This document shows positions 41,257 through 49,734 of a stretch of DNA of 64,000 nt, one piece after another (within the stretch, counting starts at the first letter, position 1; every line of letters begins with the position of its first letter). Position numbers and translations under genes: made by a program. Under the pieces are notes generated by a model. That model had not been told where the DNA came from, ran no database searches, and saw only the letters and a program-made list of their open reading frames with translations. The stretch comes from Micromonospora peucetia (GTDB taxonomy: Bacteria; Actinomycetota; Actinomycetes; Mycobacteriales; Micromonosporaceae): positions 2,108,001 through 2,172,000 of the forward strand of contig NZ_FMIC01000002.1 in assembly GCF_900091625.1 (NCBI RefSeq), given 5' to 3'.

Positions 41257-42552
41257 TCAGCCGATCAACCCGAGCGCTCGTAGGAACTCCGTCTGATCAA
41301 CCTGGGGAAGTGCGCCGAATCGACCATGCAGATAGGCATTCTCCAGGTTCTGTGACTTGCGTACCCGCTCGCCGGCGAATTCGGCGAGCGCGCCGAGCCG
41401 GGTGGAGCCGTCGAGCCGTTTCTCGGTGAGCCAGACCTCGTCCCGGTTCAGATGGTTGAGCAGGCTGGTGTCGTGGGAGGTGAAGATGAGCTGTGCTCCG
41501 TACGGATTCGTGACCCGACTCTGGAAGACTCGTAGCAGCTCCGCGGACAGCGTCGGGTGCAGGCCGGCGTCAAACTCGTCGAGAATGACGATCGACCCGG
41601 ATCGCAGCGCCGTCAGCACCGGGCCGATCAACCCGAACCACGTCTTCGTTCCCTCTGACTCGGCCGAAAAATCGAGCGGTGCGGAGTTACCGCCGGACCG
41701 ATGGACAAGACGTAGCCGACGTTGGGTTCGGGTCTCGCCGGAGCTGGAAAAGGGAATCTCCTGCTCGTCGATGACGACATCTTGGATGCCGAGGTCGGCA
41801 AGGCGTAGTAGCGCCAGCGCCTGTTCACGCCTGCTCAAGGTGGGCCACTTTCCCTCCTCCCGGGGGGAAAGCGAGTGCTGATCGTTGTCCTGGCCATCGA
41901 ACCAGTGGGTCGTGTCCGCCGTGCCGAAGAAGCGCTGCATCGCTCGCCAATTGGGGAAGAGTGTTCGTCGCGGCACTTGGCCGAGCACCTGAATGCGCAA
42001 CAGATCGTTGGCGAACTCCGAAACAAGTGGCTCATCGAAGCGTCGTGCGACAGACAGCGCCAGCGTCCGCTCGGTGAGGAGTTCACGGGTGCCAGACAAT
42101 GCTCCGAGGCCGCGCTGGAGCTTCAAGTTGGAGCCTTCGCGCTCGAAGATCCTGCGGCGCTTCTTCTCCGGATAATGGAAGAGGCCCTCATACAGGACCT
42201 GGCCGGTGCCGATCTCCAGGACGTACTCGAAGCGCACGCCGCCGACCGTAGTTTCGATGACGAACTCGCTCGGCTCGGTCGGCCCTGTCCCGAAGGCGAA
42301 GGGCTCCAGCGGAATGTCGTCCTCCCAGAAGCGAATCGAGTCCTTCACCGCGTCGCGCAGCCAGGCGAGCGCGCCGACGACGTTCGACTTGCCGGACGCA
42401 TTCGGCCCGTAGACCGCAGCCAGCGTCAGGAGGCTCTCCCCAAGGTGGGGCTGCTCCCGGGCTGCCTCCCGATCGTGGTCCACAGCCACCAGCGACAGCT
42501 CGACCCCTGCGGCGATCGAGCGGTAGTTGCTGGCCCCGAACCTGATCAGCAC
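41257..42552 (-). CDS. AAA15/21-family ATPase, partner of RloB (RloA-like)
   Basis: 431 residues. SMC/OLD-like ABC-type ATPase: RFGASNYRSI at the start, Walker A VYGPNASGKSN (about 48-57), signature-like FSAESEGTKTW, Walker B SIVILDEFDAGLHP (D325, E326), and the switch FTSHDTSLLNHL. No nuclease domain is fused; the effector is the separate downstream RloB. The architecture parallels the ATPase-TOPRIM pairs of abortive-infection systems (PARIS AriA/AriB, OLD, RloAB), but subunit functions here are inferred. GTG 42552 starts it. A+T-richer patches (for example around 42600) hint at acquisition. Confidence 0.88.
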   Translation of the reverse strand: MLIRFGASNYRSIAAGVELSLVAVDHDREAAREQPHLGESLLTLAAVYGPNASGKSNVVGALAWLRDAVKDSIRFWEDDIPLEPFAFGTGPTEPSEFVIETTVGGVRFEYVLEIGTGQVLYEGLFHYPEKKRRRIFEREGSNLKLQRGLGALSGTRELLTERTLALSVARRFDEPLVSEFANDLLRIQVLGQVPRRTLFPNWRAMQRFFGTADTTHWFDGQDNDQHSLSPREEGKWPTLSRREQALALLRLADLGIQDVVIDEQEIPFSSSGETRTQRRLRLVHRSGGNSAPLDFSAESEGTKTWFGLIGPVLTALRSGSIVILDEFDAGLHPTLSAELLRVFQSRVTNPYGAQLIFTSHDTSLLNHLNRDEVWLTEKRLDGSTRLGALAEFAGERVRKSQNLENAYLHGRFGALPQVDQTEFLRALGLIG

Positions 42553-42654
42553 GAGTCCACGCTATCCCACTCGCCAGCAGCCGACATCCTCGACACTTTG
42601 TCGAATCGCGACGAAATCCGCCCTCTTCCTGCATGAAGGAGGTGGGCAGGAGCC

Positions 42655-43548
42655 TCAGACAGCTCGCGGCAGCCTGCTGACTGCGGGAAGGTGCCGGTCC
42701 AGCCAGGAGAGCAGGACATGCTCGTAGTGTGGGCTGATCGCGGCCAGGTCCTCGACATCGTTGACGGTGGGCGCGTGGTCGCAGCCGGCGAGCCGGACGA
42801 TGGTCAGCTCCGCCACGCGGGCGGCCCGGTGCCACACCGTCAGACTCTCCTCGATCGGCGTCCAGGCGTCGGTTTCGCCGTAGCAGAGCAGTACCGGGCA
42901 GGACAGCGCCGCGAAGACCGGCTCCGGATCGAAGTCCATGTCGACCCAGGCACCGGGCTCTGCCACCTCGCGCGGCAGGAACGCCAACGGAAGCCAGGGC
43001 CGCTCGACGGCCGCGTCCAGCTCCGCCTGAGCGACAGAGCGGGACAGTTGGCCCCGCAGGTACGCCTCTGCGACTCCCCGCAGTCGGTCCAGCTCGGCGA
43101 GGTCGGCGTCGCCGTACCCGTGGCGGCGAAGTTGCTCGGCGGTGCCGTACCGCATCTGCCGGGCGGGGCTGACCCCGCTGCATCCGACGAGCACGAGGAA
43201 GTCGACCGGGTGTCGGATGGCGGTCAGCGCCGCAGCCCAGGCTCCCTGGCTGAATCCCCACAGCCCGACGGGGACGTCGCCGACCTGCCCGCGCAGCACG
43301 TCCAGGGCTGCCGCCGCGTCGTCGGCCTGGTCGGTCAGCGGCACGTCGCGGGCGTTGACCCGGGGACGCCGGTCGTAGCGCAGGACCGCGATGCCGGCCG
43401 GCGGCAGCAGCCGGCCCAGGTGCTCGTAGAGGAAGTACCGCCGCGTGTCATGGTGGGAGCCGTGCAGCACGGCGAGAGCTCCCCGGGGCGGCCCCGCCGG
43501 CAGGTTCAGGATGGCGGGCAGTCGCTGCTCGCCCACGCTCGTCTCCAT
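42655..43548 (-). CDS. alpha/beta hydrolase
   Basis: 297 residues. Oxyanion region AVLHGSHHDTRRYF, nucleophile elbow GLWGFSQGAWAA (Ser about 121), catalytic Asp in LLCYGETDAWTPIEES, and His in AGCDHAPTVND: a complete triad of the dienelactone-hydrolase/peptidase-S9-like type. The substrate is unknown. A decayed copy of about 115 bases of this gene, same orientation, lies at 44464-44578. ATG 43548. The 240-base gap to the divergent reductase gene contains no other gene. Confidence 0.88.
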   Translation of the reverse strand: METSVGEQRLPAILNLPAGPPRGALAVLHGSHHDTRRYFLYEHLGRLLPPAGIAVLRYDRRPRVNARDVPLTDQADDAAAALDVLRGQVGDVPVGLWGFSQGAWAAALTAIRHPVDFLVLVGCSGVSPARQMRYGTAEQLRRHGYGDADLAELDRLRGVAEAYLRGQLSRSVAQAELDAAVERPWLPLAFLPREVAEPGAWVDMDFDPEPVFAALSCPVLLCYGETDAWTPIEESLTVWHRAARVAELTIVRLAGCDHAPTVNDVEDLAAISPHYEHVLLSWLDRHLPAVSRLPRAV

Positions 43549-43788
43549 GCCGGTCAGTCAACCACCGGCCAGCCGCCGGCGCGGCTCCCGCAGCCGGGCC
43601 GCTCTCGACAGCCCTGTCGCCACAGCCGTAGATCGCGCCGGTGGCCTGCGGTGGCGGTGGGCACAGGCCAGCCATCCGGCTTGGACGCGATCTGTGATTT
43701 ATCGTGAGCGGGGAGTGCTGGTGCGGCGTCCCGTCGGCGCCACAGGTCTACCTCCCGACCGGGACAACCAACTCATCGGGAGTAGGGC

Positions 43789-44433
43789 ATGGGCCTCATC
43801 CACATCGAGCTGTTTACCACCCTCGACCTCGTCGGGCAGGCACCCGGCGGCCCCGAGGAGGACCCGGCGGGGTTCCCGTTCGGCGGCTGGCAGGCGCCCC
43901 TGCTGGACGAGGTCGCCGGGGCGCAGGTCGGTGCCGCGTACGAGGGCACGGACGCCCTCCTGCTCGGCCGGCGGACGTATGACATCTTTGCCGCCTACTG
44001 GCCGTACCAGGAGGGCGGCGAGGACAACGAGATCGCCACGCTCTTCAACAGCGTCCCGAAGTACGTGGCCTCTCGCGGCAGACCCGACCTCTCGTGGGCC
44101 GGGTCCACGCAGCTCGGCCCGGATCTGGCCGACGCGGTGCGCGAAATCCGTGACAGGCACGAGCACGTCAAGGTCGTCGGGAGCCTGAACCTGGTGCAGA
44201 CCCTCCTGCGCGAGAAACTCTTCGACCGTCTCGACCTCTGGGTGCACCCGATCGTGCTCGGCGTCGGAAAGAAGGTGTTCGACGGTGGCGCGGTGCCCAC
44301 GAACGTCACGCTCCTCGAGCCGCCGGTAGCCAGTCCGAAGGGCACCGTGTACCTGCGCTACGGGCTCGCCGATGGCACGCCCGGGACGGGAGACATGAGC
44401 GCACCCGATCGCGGTGCCGGACGCGACGACTGA
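43789..44433 (+). CDS. dihydrofolate reductase-family (RibD C-terminal-like) protein
   Basis: 214 residues. IHIELFTTLDLVGQAPG is the expected first strand, ALLLGRRTYDIFAAYWP the NADPH-loop equivalent, VKVVGSLNLVQTLLREKLFDRL the second nucleotide-binding stretch, and LDLWVHPIVLGVGKKVFD the C-terminal signature of the YwjB/RibD-C group. It is probably an NADPH-dependent reductase with an unknown substrate. ATG 43789 follows gggagtaggg. The last 20 residues are a hydrophilic extension. Confidence 0.87.
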   Translation: MGLIHIELFTTLDLVGQAPGGPEEDPAGFPFGGWQAPLLDEVAGAQVGAAYEGTDALLLGRRTYDIFAAYWPYQEGGEDNEIATLFNSVPKYVASRGRPDLSWAGSTQLGPDLADAVREIRDRHEHVKVVGSLNLVQTLLREKLFDRLDLWVHPIVLGVGKKVFDGGAVPTNVTLLEPPVASPKGTVYLRYGLADGTPGTGDMSAPDRGAGRDD

Positions 44434-44463
44434 AGACGCCCCGCGCCAGGTGGGTCCGGGAGA

Positions 44464-44578
44464 GCCGCCGCCGCATCGTCGGCCTGGGTGCTCGACGGTA
44501 CGTCGTGGCGGTTCATCCGGGGCGCAAGTCGTAGCCCAGCACCGCGATGCCGGCCGGCGGCGGCAGCCAGGCGGCCCC
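44464..44578 (-). pseudogene. remnant of an alpha/beta hydrolase gene
   Basis: On the minus strand this stretch matches about 43306-43415, the region coding for IAVLRYDRRPRVNARDVPLT and QADDAAAA in the intact hydrolase, base for base over most of its length but with indels that break the frame. It is a leftover of a duplicate copy, lying directly in front of the methyltransferase. Confidence 0.7.
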
Positions 44579-44600
44579 CGACAGGCCTAGGGTGCCGGAC

Positions 44601-45245
44601 GTGGACAGTACGGGCTGGCTGGCGGAAACCAGGGATTCCTACGACACCGTTGCTGCCGACTATGTGGAGCTGGTGCGCGACCTCCTGGCCGACGCGCCCC
44701 ACGAACGAGCGGCCCTGGCGCTCTTCGCCGAGCTGGTGCGGGCCGCCGGTGGAGGACCGGTCGCCGACGTCGGCTGCGGACCCGGACGCATTACCGCCCA
44801 TCTGCATGGACACGGCATCGACGCCTTCGGAATCGATCTCTCCCCGGTGATGATCGAGATAGCTCGCCGAGAGCATCCCCACCTGCGGTTCGAGGTGGGC
44901 TCCATGACCAACCTCGCGCTCGCTGACGCCTCGGTCGCGGGCGTGGTCGCCTGGTACTCGCTCATCCACGTTCCGGACGACGAGGTGAGCTCGGTCTTCG
45001 CGCACTTCCGGCGGGTACTGCGCCCCGGTGGCCCGCTGCTGCTCAGCTTCCACGTCGGCGACGAGTCGCAGCTGAAGACCCAGGGCTACGGTGGCCACCC
45101 CATGAAGGTCCACGTCCACCGCCGCCGGCCCGCCCGCATGGCGGCCTGGCTGCGCGCGGCCGGGTTCACCGTCGAAGCAGAGACGGTCGTGAGCTCGCCG
45201 GAGAGCAAGCTCGGCGGAATCCTCTTCGCCCGCTGGCACCCCTAG
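44601..45245 (+). CDS. class I SAM-dependent methyltransferase
   Basis: 214 residues. Motif I VADVGCGPGRI at 54-64, acidic end of strand two in AFGIDLSPVMIEIARREHP, motif IV/post region AGVVAWYSLIHVPDDE, and LRPGGPLLLSFHVGDE. Small-molecule or lipid methylation is likely; the substrate is unknown. GTG 44601 is leaderless with TAGGGT (44588-44593) seven bases before; GTG 44592 is possible but the paralogous remnant at 12537 begins at the equivalent of 44601. Confidence 0.9.
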   Translation: MDSTGWLAETRDSYDTVAADYVELVRDLLADAPHERAALALFAELVRAAGGGPVADVGCGPGRITAHLHGHGIDAFGIDLSPVMIEIARREHPHLRFEVGSMTNLALADASVAGVVAWYSLIHVPDDEVSSVFAHFRRVLRPGGPLLLSFHVGDESQLKTQGYGGHPMKVHVHRRRPARMAAWLRAAGFTVEAETVVSSPESKLGGILFARWHP

Positions 45246-45294
45246 CCGCCCCAACCGCTGCCGGCCAGAGTGGCGACTTCGTGTCTGTTTGGCC

Positions 45295-45317
45295 GACGGC
45301 GGTTCCGAGCCGCCGTC
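45295..45317. terminator. hairpin terminator between convergent genes
   Basis: gacggcgg / ccgccgtc stem with a seven-base loop, in the 108 bases between the methyltransferase and the DUF397 gene. Confidence 0.6.
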
Positions 45318-45353
45318 TTCGTCCCGGGGACGCCGTGGCTGTTCCTGGGGCGG

Positions 45354-45548
45354 TCAGGCCCGCTCGGCCACCTCAGCGACGAACGCGCGCCACGCCTCGG
45401 GCGCGAAGGTGAGCGCCGGCCCGGCCGGGTCCTTCGAGTCGCGTACGGCGACGACGCCAGGAAGGTTGTCGGCGACCTCGACGCACGCGCCACCGTTCGA
45501 GCTGCTGCGGGTGCTCTTGCGCCACTGGGCGGCGGTCAGGTCATCCAT
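45354..45548 (-). CDS. DUF397 protein
   Basis: 64 residues, the whole of the DUF397 family: AAQWRKSTRSSSNGGACVEVA, VAVRDSKDPAGPALTFAPEAWRAFV. These small actinobacterial proteins are encoded next to XRE/DUF5753 regulators and have been proposed to form toxin/antitoxin-like or anti-regulator pairs; in Streptomyces the BldB and AbaA-type proteins belong to this group. The start ATG overlaps the end of the upstream regulator by 13 bases. Confidence 0.93.
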   Translation of the reverse strand: MDDLTAAQWRKSTRSSSNGGACVEVADNLPGVVAVRDSKDPAGPALTFAPEAWRAFVAEVAERA

Positions 45549-46279
45549 GATCGCGCTCTCAACAGGTCGATGGTTTGGTCTCGCGGCAGCGCGACCGACC
45601 TCACGGTATCCCAGACCGCCCAGAGCGGAGCAACGTCATTCGTCAGGCGGCCTGCGGCTTGGTCGTCCAGGTAGCCGACCTCGCCGTCCGGCGTGCTGGC
45701 GATGATGAACGGTCCGGCTTGACCGGGATGCAGCCCAGCGTTGAGGGGAAGCACATGAACCAGGACGTTCGGACGGCGGGCAAGCTCGATCAGGTGATCG
45801 AGCTGCGGTTGCATGACCTCGGGATCTCCCCGCCGGAGTGCAGCCTCGTCGATCACGAAGACCAGGAGGGGAGGCCGCGGGCGTTCGAGCACGGCGGCTT
45901 GGCGGCGTAGCCGGGCGTCGACATAGGCTTCCGCGTCAGCCATCAGCGGCCCACTTTTGAGGACGGCACGAGCGTATTCCTCGGTTTGAAGAAGGCCAGG
46001 AAGAACAGCCGACTCGAACCACCGCAGCCCTGATGCCTCGCGCTCAATCTCCGTCCACGGTCTGAACCAGGCGGGCTCGCGACGCTTCAGCGCGTCCGGC
46101 CAGAGTTCCTCTATGTCCTTGTTGAGAATCTCGGCGACCTGGGCACGGTGTCGAGTCTGCGGGATTCGTCCCTGGCTCACCCACCGCGCTGCTGTCTTCG
46201 GATCGACACCGACTTGAGCTGCAAGGCTCTCCGCAGTCTGACCGGCCTTCGCCATCGCTACCTGTACCGCCCGGTTCAT
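45536..46279 (-). CDS. XRE-family regulator with DUF5753 (Scr1-like)
   Basis: 247 residues. Helix-turn-helix at about 1-55 (AVQVAMAKAGQTAESLAAQVGVDPKTAARWV), followed by the DUF5753 domain (SAVLPGLLQTEEYARAVL, LLVFVIDEAALRR, VLPLNAGLHPGQAGPFII, GEVGYLDD). ATG 46279 is chosen because gaggg stands six bases upstream; ATG 46285 abuts it. Forms an operon with the overlapping DUF397 gene and is divergent from the small-protein operon, which it may regulate. Confidence 0.93.
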   Translation of the reverse strand: MNRAVQVAMAKAGQTAESLAAQVGVDPKTAARWVSQGRIPQTRHRAQVAEILNKDIEELWPDALKRREPAWFRPWTEIEREASGLRWFESAVLPGLLQTEEYARAVLKSGPLMADAEAYVDARLRRQAAVLERPRPPLLVFVIDEAALRRGDPEVMQPQLDHLIELARRPNVLVHVLPLNAGLHPGQAGPFIIASTPDGEVGYLDDQAAGRLTNDVAPLWAVWDTVRSVALPRDQTIDLLRARSWMT

Positions 46280-46500
46280 CCCCATCCCTCACACGAACGT
46301 CCCGAATGATTGAGGTACAGACTGCTACGTGGTGTCACTGTCTGGCAACCCTGGGCAAGGTTCTTTGTAGACGGCGTGAGCCGGTGGAGGCATCCCCAAG
46401 CCCGCCGGTCGTGCCGACGAGGGGGCCGCCGCTGGGCGAGCATCCGGGGCGGCCCCCTCCTCCACCCGATGGACAAGCCCGCTGGACAAGGGGGAAGACG

Positions 46501-46683
46501 TTGCCGGACGGCCAGCCGCCACCGAAACCAGACCCGAAACCCACGCCGACGACACCGCCGGCCCGTCCGGTCGTACCGAGGCCGATCGGTCCCTTCGTCC
46601 CGCCGTACCGGGGCCCGGGCCGGATCAACCGAACGCCCGCGTCGCGCTGGGCAGCCTGCCGCAACGCAGGGCCTGCTCGGTGA
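46501..46683 (+). CDS. small proline-rich protein
   Basis: 60 residues from TTG 46501 with ggggga six bases upstream. Sequence is Pro/Lys/Arg-rich (PPPKPDPKPTPTTPPARP) with a more ordered C-terminus (GRINRTPASRWAACRNA). No family recognised. It overlaps the next gene by four bases (GTGA), which supports translation. First gene of a three-gene operon divergent from the XRE/DUF397 pair. Confidence 0.45.
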   Translation: MPDGQPPPKPDPKPTPTTPPARPVVPRPIGPFVPPYRGPGRINRTPASRWAACRNAGPAR

Positions 46684-46967
46684 ACCCGCGAGAGATCAGG
46701 TCCGGTGACGTCCTGCACCTGACCCGGTCGGCGAGCCCGCAGTTCGTCCGCCCGATCACCGTCCGCGTCATCCGCCTGCTGGTCGACTGGCACACGTACC
46801 ACGGCTGGTGCTGGATGGACGTCTACGAGCTGAACGCGCATGGCGACGCCGTGGACCGGCGTTCGCTGTACGTGCTGTACGAGGGGGTGCGTTGGCGTAC
46901 GACGCCTCCGGTCCCCGCGGCCCCGGCCCTCCGCCGCCCGCTTCCCCGTCGGCGGGTCACGGTATGA
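46680..46967 (+). CDS. small hypothetical protein with SH3-like strand pattern
   Basis: 95 residues from GTG 46680. Beta-rich composition (EIRSGDVLHLTRSASPQFV, PITVRVIRLLVDWHTYHGWCW, DVYELNAHGDAVDRRSLYVL) suggests a small beta-barrel such as an SH3-like fold; the C-terminus is Pro/Arg-rich. Overlaps genes on both sides by four bases. The function is unknown; the family appears restricted to actinobacteria in my recollection. Confidence 0.7.
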   Translation: MNPREIRSGDVLHLTRSASPQFVRPITVRVIRLLVDWHTYHGWCWMDVYELNAHGDAVDRRSLYVLYEGVRWRTTPPVPAAPALRRPLPRRRVTV

Positions 46968-47251
46968 CCCGCAGCCGCGTCCACCTGCCCTCCCGCCCCA
47001 CCTGGCGTTGCCAGGGGTGCGGGATTGCCTGGCCCTGTTCAGCGGCGAAGCTCCGCCTTCTTGGCGAGTATCGCGAGAACCGACCCGCCCTGCTGGTCTA
47101 CCTGGCGACGCTTCAGGCCGAGGCCGCCGAGCAGCTCGCCGAGCTGGACTGCGGGACGCCACCCGACCGCCTGGCCGAGCGTTTCCTGCACTGGGCGACA
47201 CCCCGGGGACAGCCCTACCTCAGCGGCCCCGTCGAGCCCGAGGTGCGCTGA
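46964..47251 (+). CDS. small Cys-rich protein, flavin-reductase-annotated family
   Basis: 95 residues from ATG 46964. An N-terminal Cys cluster WRCQGCGIAWPCSAAK (C-x-x-C and a third Cys) could bind metal, followed by two helices (LRLLGEYRENRPALLVYLAT, QAEAAEQLAELD) and RFLHWATPRGQP. I recall this family being labelled flavin reductase in databases, but nothing in the sequence supports flavin binding. Last gene of the operon. Confidence 0.75.
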   Translation: MTRSRVHLPSRPTWRCQGCGIAWPCSAAKLRLLGEYRENRPALLVYLATLQAEAAEQLAELDCGTPPDRLAERFLHWATPRGQPYLSGPVEPEVR

Positions 47252-47320
47252 CCGCCGGCACAACCCGATCGCGCCGACCGCCGGTACAGCCCGAACGCGC
47301 CGACCGCCGGTGCAGGTCGG
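47251..47320 (+). repeat. 26-base tandem repeat, about 2.7 copies
   Basis: Units at 47251-47276, 47277-47302 and 47303 onward begin accgccgg and share most bases. They follow directly on the last small-protein gene. Too few and without spacers for a CRISPR array. Confidence 0.7.
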
Positions 47321-47422
47321 ACTCCGTCGAAAGATGTAGCGGACGTTCGTTCCGTGGGGCGAGTCGACAGCGCCGACGCCGGCAGAGAATGATCTCGTGC
47401 CCTCACTCACCGGAAGCCTCGC

Positions 47423-48118
47423 ATGAGCGTCGGACTGCTGCTGTCGCTCGCCGGTTTGGCTCTGGTCGACAGCACCAGCATCGGCACGCTCTTCATCCCG
47501 GTCTGGCTGCTGCTCGCACCCGGGACGGTCAATGCCCGCCGGATCTTCGTCTATCTCGGCACGATCGCCGTCTTCTACTTCGCTGTCGGGCTTGTGCTGG
47601 CCCTCGGCGGCAGCCGGCTGGCCGACGTCCTCGGCGGGGCGATGGACAACCGGCCGGTGCTCTGGGCGCAGCTCGCCCTCGGGGTCGGGCTGTTCGTGCT
47701 CAGCTTCCGCTACGACGGCAAGCGAACCGGAAAGTCCGGCGGCGTGCTGCGCTGGCGGGACCGGGTCACCGCCGGCGACTCCTCGGCGCGCTGGCTCATC
47801 GGGCTGGCACTGCTCGCCGCGCTCGCGGAGGTGGCGACGATGCTGCCGTACCTCGGCGCGGTCGGCCTGCTGACCACCTCGGGGATCGGCGTGGCCGAGA
47901 TGGTGGGACTGCTCGCCGGCTACTGCCTGGTCATGGTGCTGCCGGCGGTGGTGCTGCTGGCGGCGCGGGTGGCCTGGCCGAGGCTGGTCGAGCCGGTGCT
48001 GGCCCGGCTCAACGCCTGGATCATGCGGAAGTCCGGCGGCATGCTCGGCTGGATTCTCGGCATCGCCGGCTTCCTGCTGGCCCGCGACGCCGCGTTCCGG
48101 CTGGAGCTGTTCGGCTAG
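47423..48118 (+). CDS. GAP-family (sulfolipid-1-addressing-like) membrane protein
   Basis: 231 residues, six membrane helices. LAGLALVDSTSIGTLFIPVWLLLAPG at the start and the C-terminal LARLNAWIMRKSGGMLGWILGIAGFLLARDA are typical of the actinobacterial GAP (PF11139) family, related to proteins that help move glycolipids or peptidolipids to the cell surface. No partner biosynthetic gene is adjacent. ATG 47423 lacks an obvious ribosome site. Confidence 0.85.
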   Translation: MSVGLLLSLAGLALVDSTSIGTLFIPVWLLLAPGTVNARRIFVYLGTIAVFYFAVGLVLALGGSRLADVLGGAMDNRPVLWAQLALGVGLFVLSFRYDGKRTGKSGGVLRWRDRVTAGDSSARWLIGLALLAALAEVATMLPYLGAVGLLTTSGIGVAEMVGLLAGYCLVMVLPAVVLLAARVAWPRLVEPVLARLNAWIMRKSGGMLGWILGIAGFLLARDAAFRLELFG

Positions 48119-48149
48119 GACCCGCCGCCTGGTTGTAGCCTCGGCCCCC

Positions 48150-48647
48150 ATGAGTTGGCTGCCTGACGACTTCGTTCACCCCGTCTACGTGCCCGTGCCC
48201 AGCACCGCGCTTCACCTGCGGCCGATCCGGGAGGCGGACACCGCACTCGACTACCCCGCCGTGATGGGCTCCCGAGAGCGCTTGTGGGAGATTTTCGGCC
48301 CGGCCTGGGCTTGGCCCAAGGAGACGATGACCTATGAAGAGGACCGCATCGACCTGCTGCGGCACGAGAAGGAGATAGCCGCGCACCAGTCGTTCAACTA
48401 CGCGCTGCTGGACGAGGAGGAGACGGCGATCCTCGGCTGCGTCTACATCGACCCGCCCGAGCGCACCGGCTCCGACGGCGAGGTCTCCTGGTGGGTGGTG
48501 GACGACCTGGTCGGCGGCGAGGCGGAGCGCGCGCTCGACGCGCTGGTGCCGCAGTGGATCGCCGCCGACTGGCCCTTCCAGCAGCCCCGTCATCTGGGCC
48601 GTGACATCACCTGGCAGGACTGGCTCGCGCTGCCGCGCGCCTCGTGA
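48150..48647 (+). CDS. GNAT-like acyltransferase
   Basis: 165 residues. STALHLRPIREADTALDYPAVMGS and NYALLDEEETAILGCVYIDPPE fit the first half of a GNAT fold; the acetyl-CoA loop is poorly conserved (VSWWVVDDLVGGEAERAL), so activity is uncertain. ATG 48150 is leaderless with TAGCCT (48136-48141) eight bases before. Confidence 0.75.
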   Translation: MSWLPDDFVHPVYVPVPSTALHLRPIREADTALDYPAVMGSRERLWEIFGPAWAWPKETMTYEEDRIDLLRHEKEIAAHQSFNYALLDEEETAILGCVYIDPPERTGSDGEVSWWVVDDLVGGEAERALDALVPQWIAADWPFQQPRHLGRDITWQDWLALPRAS

Positions 48648-48718
48648 CACGTCCGAGGCGGTGCCTGGATCGCATTAGCGCGAGCATTCCGCAGCGGGCC
48701 GACCCCCAGGCCGGTGGA

Positions 48719-49573
48719 TCAGGTGGTGATCCGTTCGGGACGGGCGTAGACGTTCATCGTGTTGCCGCGTAGGAAGCCGACCAGGGTCAGCCCGGCTTCC
48801 TCGGCCAGTTCCACCGCCAGGGTGCTCGGCGCGGAGACCGCCGCGAGCAGCGGCACCCCCGCCATCCACGCCTTCTGGGCCAGCTCGAAGCTCGCCCGCC
48901 CGGAGACCAGCAGGACGTGCCCGGCCAGCGGCAGCCGCCGCTCGCGGACCGCCCAGCCGACGACCTTGTCTACGGCGTTGTGCCGGCCGACGTCCTCGCG
49001 CAGCACCACGAGGTCGCCGTCGGCGGTGAACAGGCCCGCCGCGTGCAGGCCGCCCGTACGGTCGAAGCCGCGCTGCGCCGCGCGTAGCCGGTCCGGCAGC
49101 GCGGTCAGGACCGCCGCCGGCACGGTCAGTGGGTCGTCGCCCACCGCGAAGACCGATCGGGTACGCACCGCGTCGATGCTCGCCTTGCCGCACACCCCGC
49201 ATGAGCTGGTGGTGTAGAAGTTCCGGGCCGCGTCGGTGGCGGGTTCGGGCACGCCGGGCGCCAGCACCACGTCCACCACGTTGTACGTGTTGGGCGTCTC
49301 CGCGCCGGCGCAGAGCTGCGCGGTGTGCACGTCGTCGGCGGAGCGGATCAGCCCCTCGGTCAGCAGGAAGCCGATCGCCAGGTCGAGATCGTCACCCGGC
49401 GTACGCATGGTCACCGCGAGGGGCCGCCGCCGGCCGGGACCGGCCGAACCGACCCGGATCTCCAGTGGCTCCTCCACGGCGAGGCTGTCCTGCCGGCGTA
49501 CCGAGGTGCGGCCGGTGGCCGTCGCGTCGAGGTCGATGCGGAGCACGCCGCGTCGGTCAGTCGCCCGTCCCAT
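48719..49573 (-). CDS. fdhD: formate dehydrogenase accessory sulfurtransferase FdhD
   Basis: 284 residues. FdhD transfers sulfur to the molybdenum cofactor for formate dehydrogenase. The sulfur-relay motif [12 protein letters not shown] is at about 122-133; [41 protein letters not shown] and [14 protein letters not shown] are further family motifs. ATG 49573 is probably leaderless with CAGGAT six bases before. No formate dehydrogenase lies in the window, so one is expected elsewhere. Confidence 0.96.
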   Translation of the reverse strand: MGRATDRRGVLRIDLDATATGRTSVRRQDSLAVEEPLEIRVGSAGPGRRRPLAVTMRTPGDDLDLAIGFLLTEGLIRSADDVHTAQLCAGAETPNTYNVVDVVLAPGVPEPATDAARNFYTTSSCGVCGKASIDAVRTRSVFAVGDDPLTVPAAVLTALPDRLRAAQRGFDRTGGLHAAGLFTADGDLVVLREDVGRHNAVDKVVGWAVRERRLPLAGHVLLVSGRASFELAQKAWMAGVPLLAAVSAPSTLAVELAEEAGLTLVGFLRGNTMNVYARPERITT

Positions 49574-49734
49574 CCCGCCATCCTGCACCCCGTGCCCGGT
49601 CCGCCGCGCGGCTACCAGGGCCGAGATCGCTGGTGGGGCTCCCGCCGACCACCTGTATCCACGATGTACGTGCCGTGTACGCCGCCGGCCGTACGGTGGC
49701 ACCGCCCGCAGAAAGTATGACCAGAGGATGGGCC

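Noticed and set aside
40639..42552. Type I restriction locus around the ATPase/RloB pair
   Set aside because: No hsd-type methyltransferase, specificity or restriction subunit lies within the surrounding genes.
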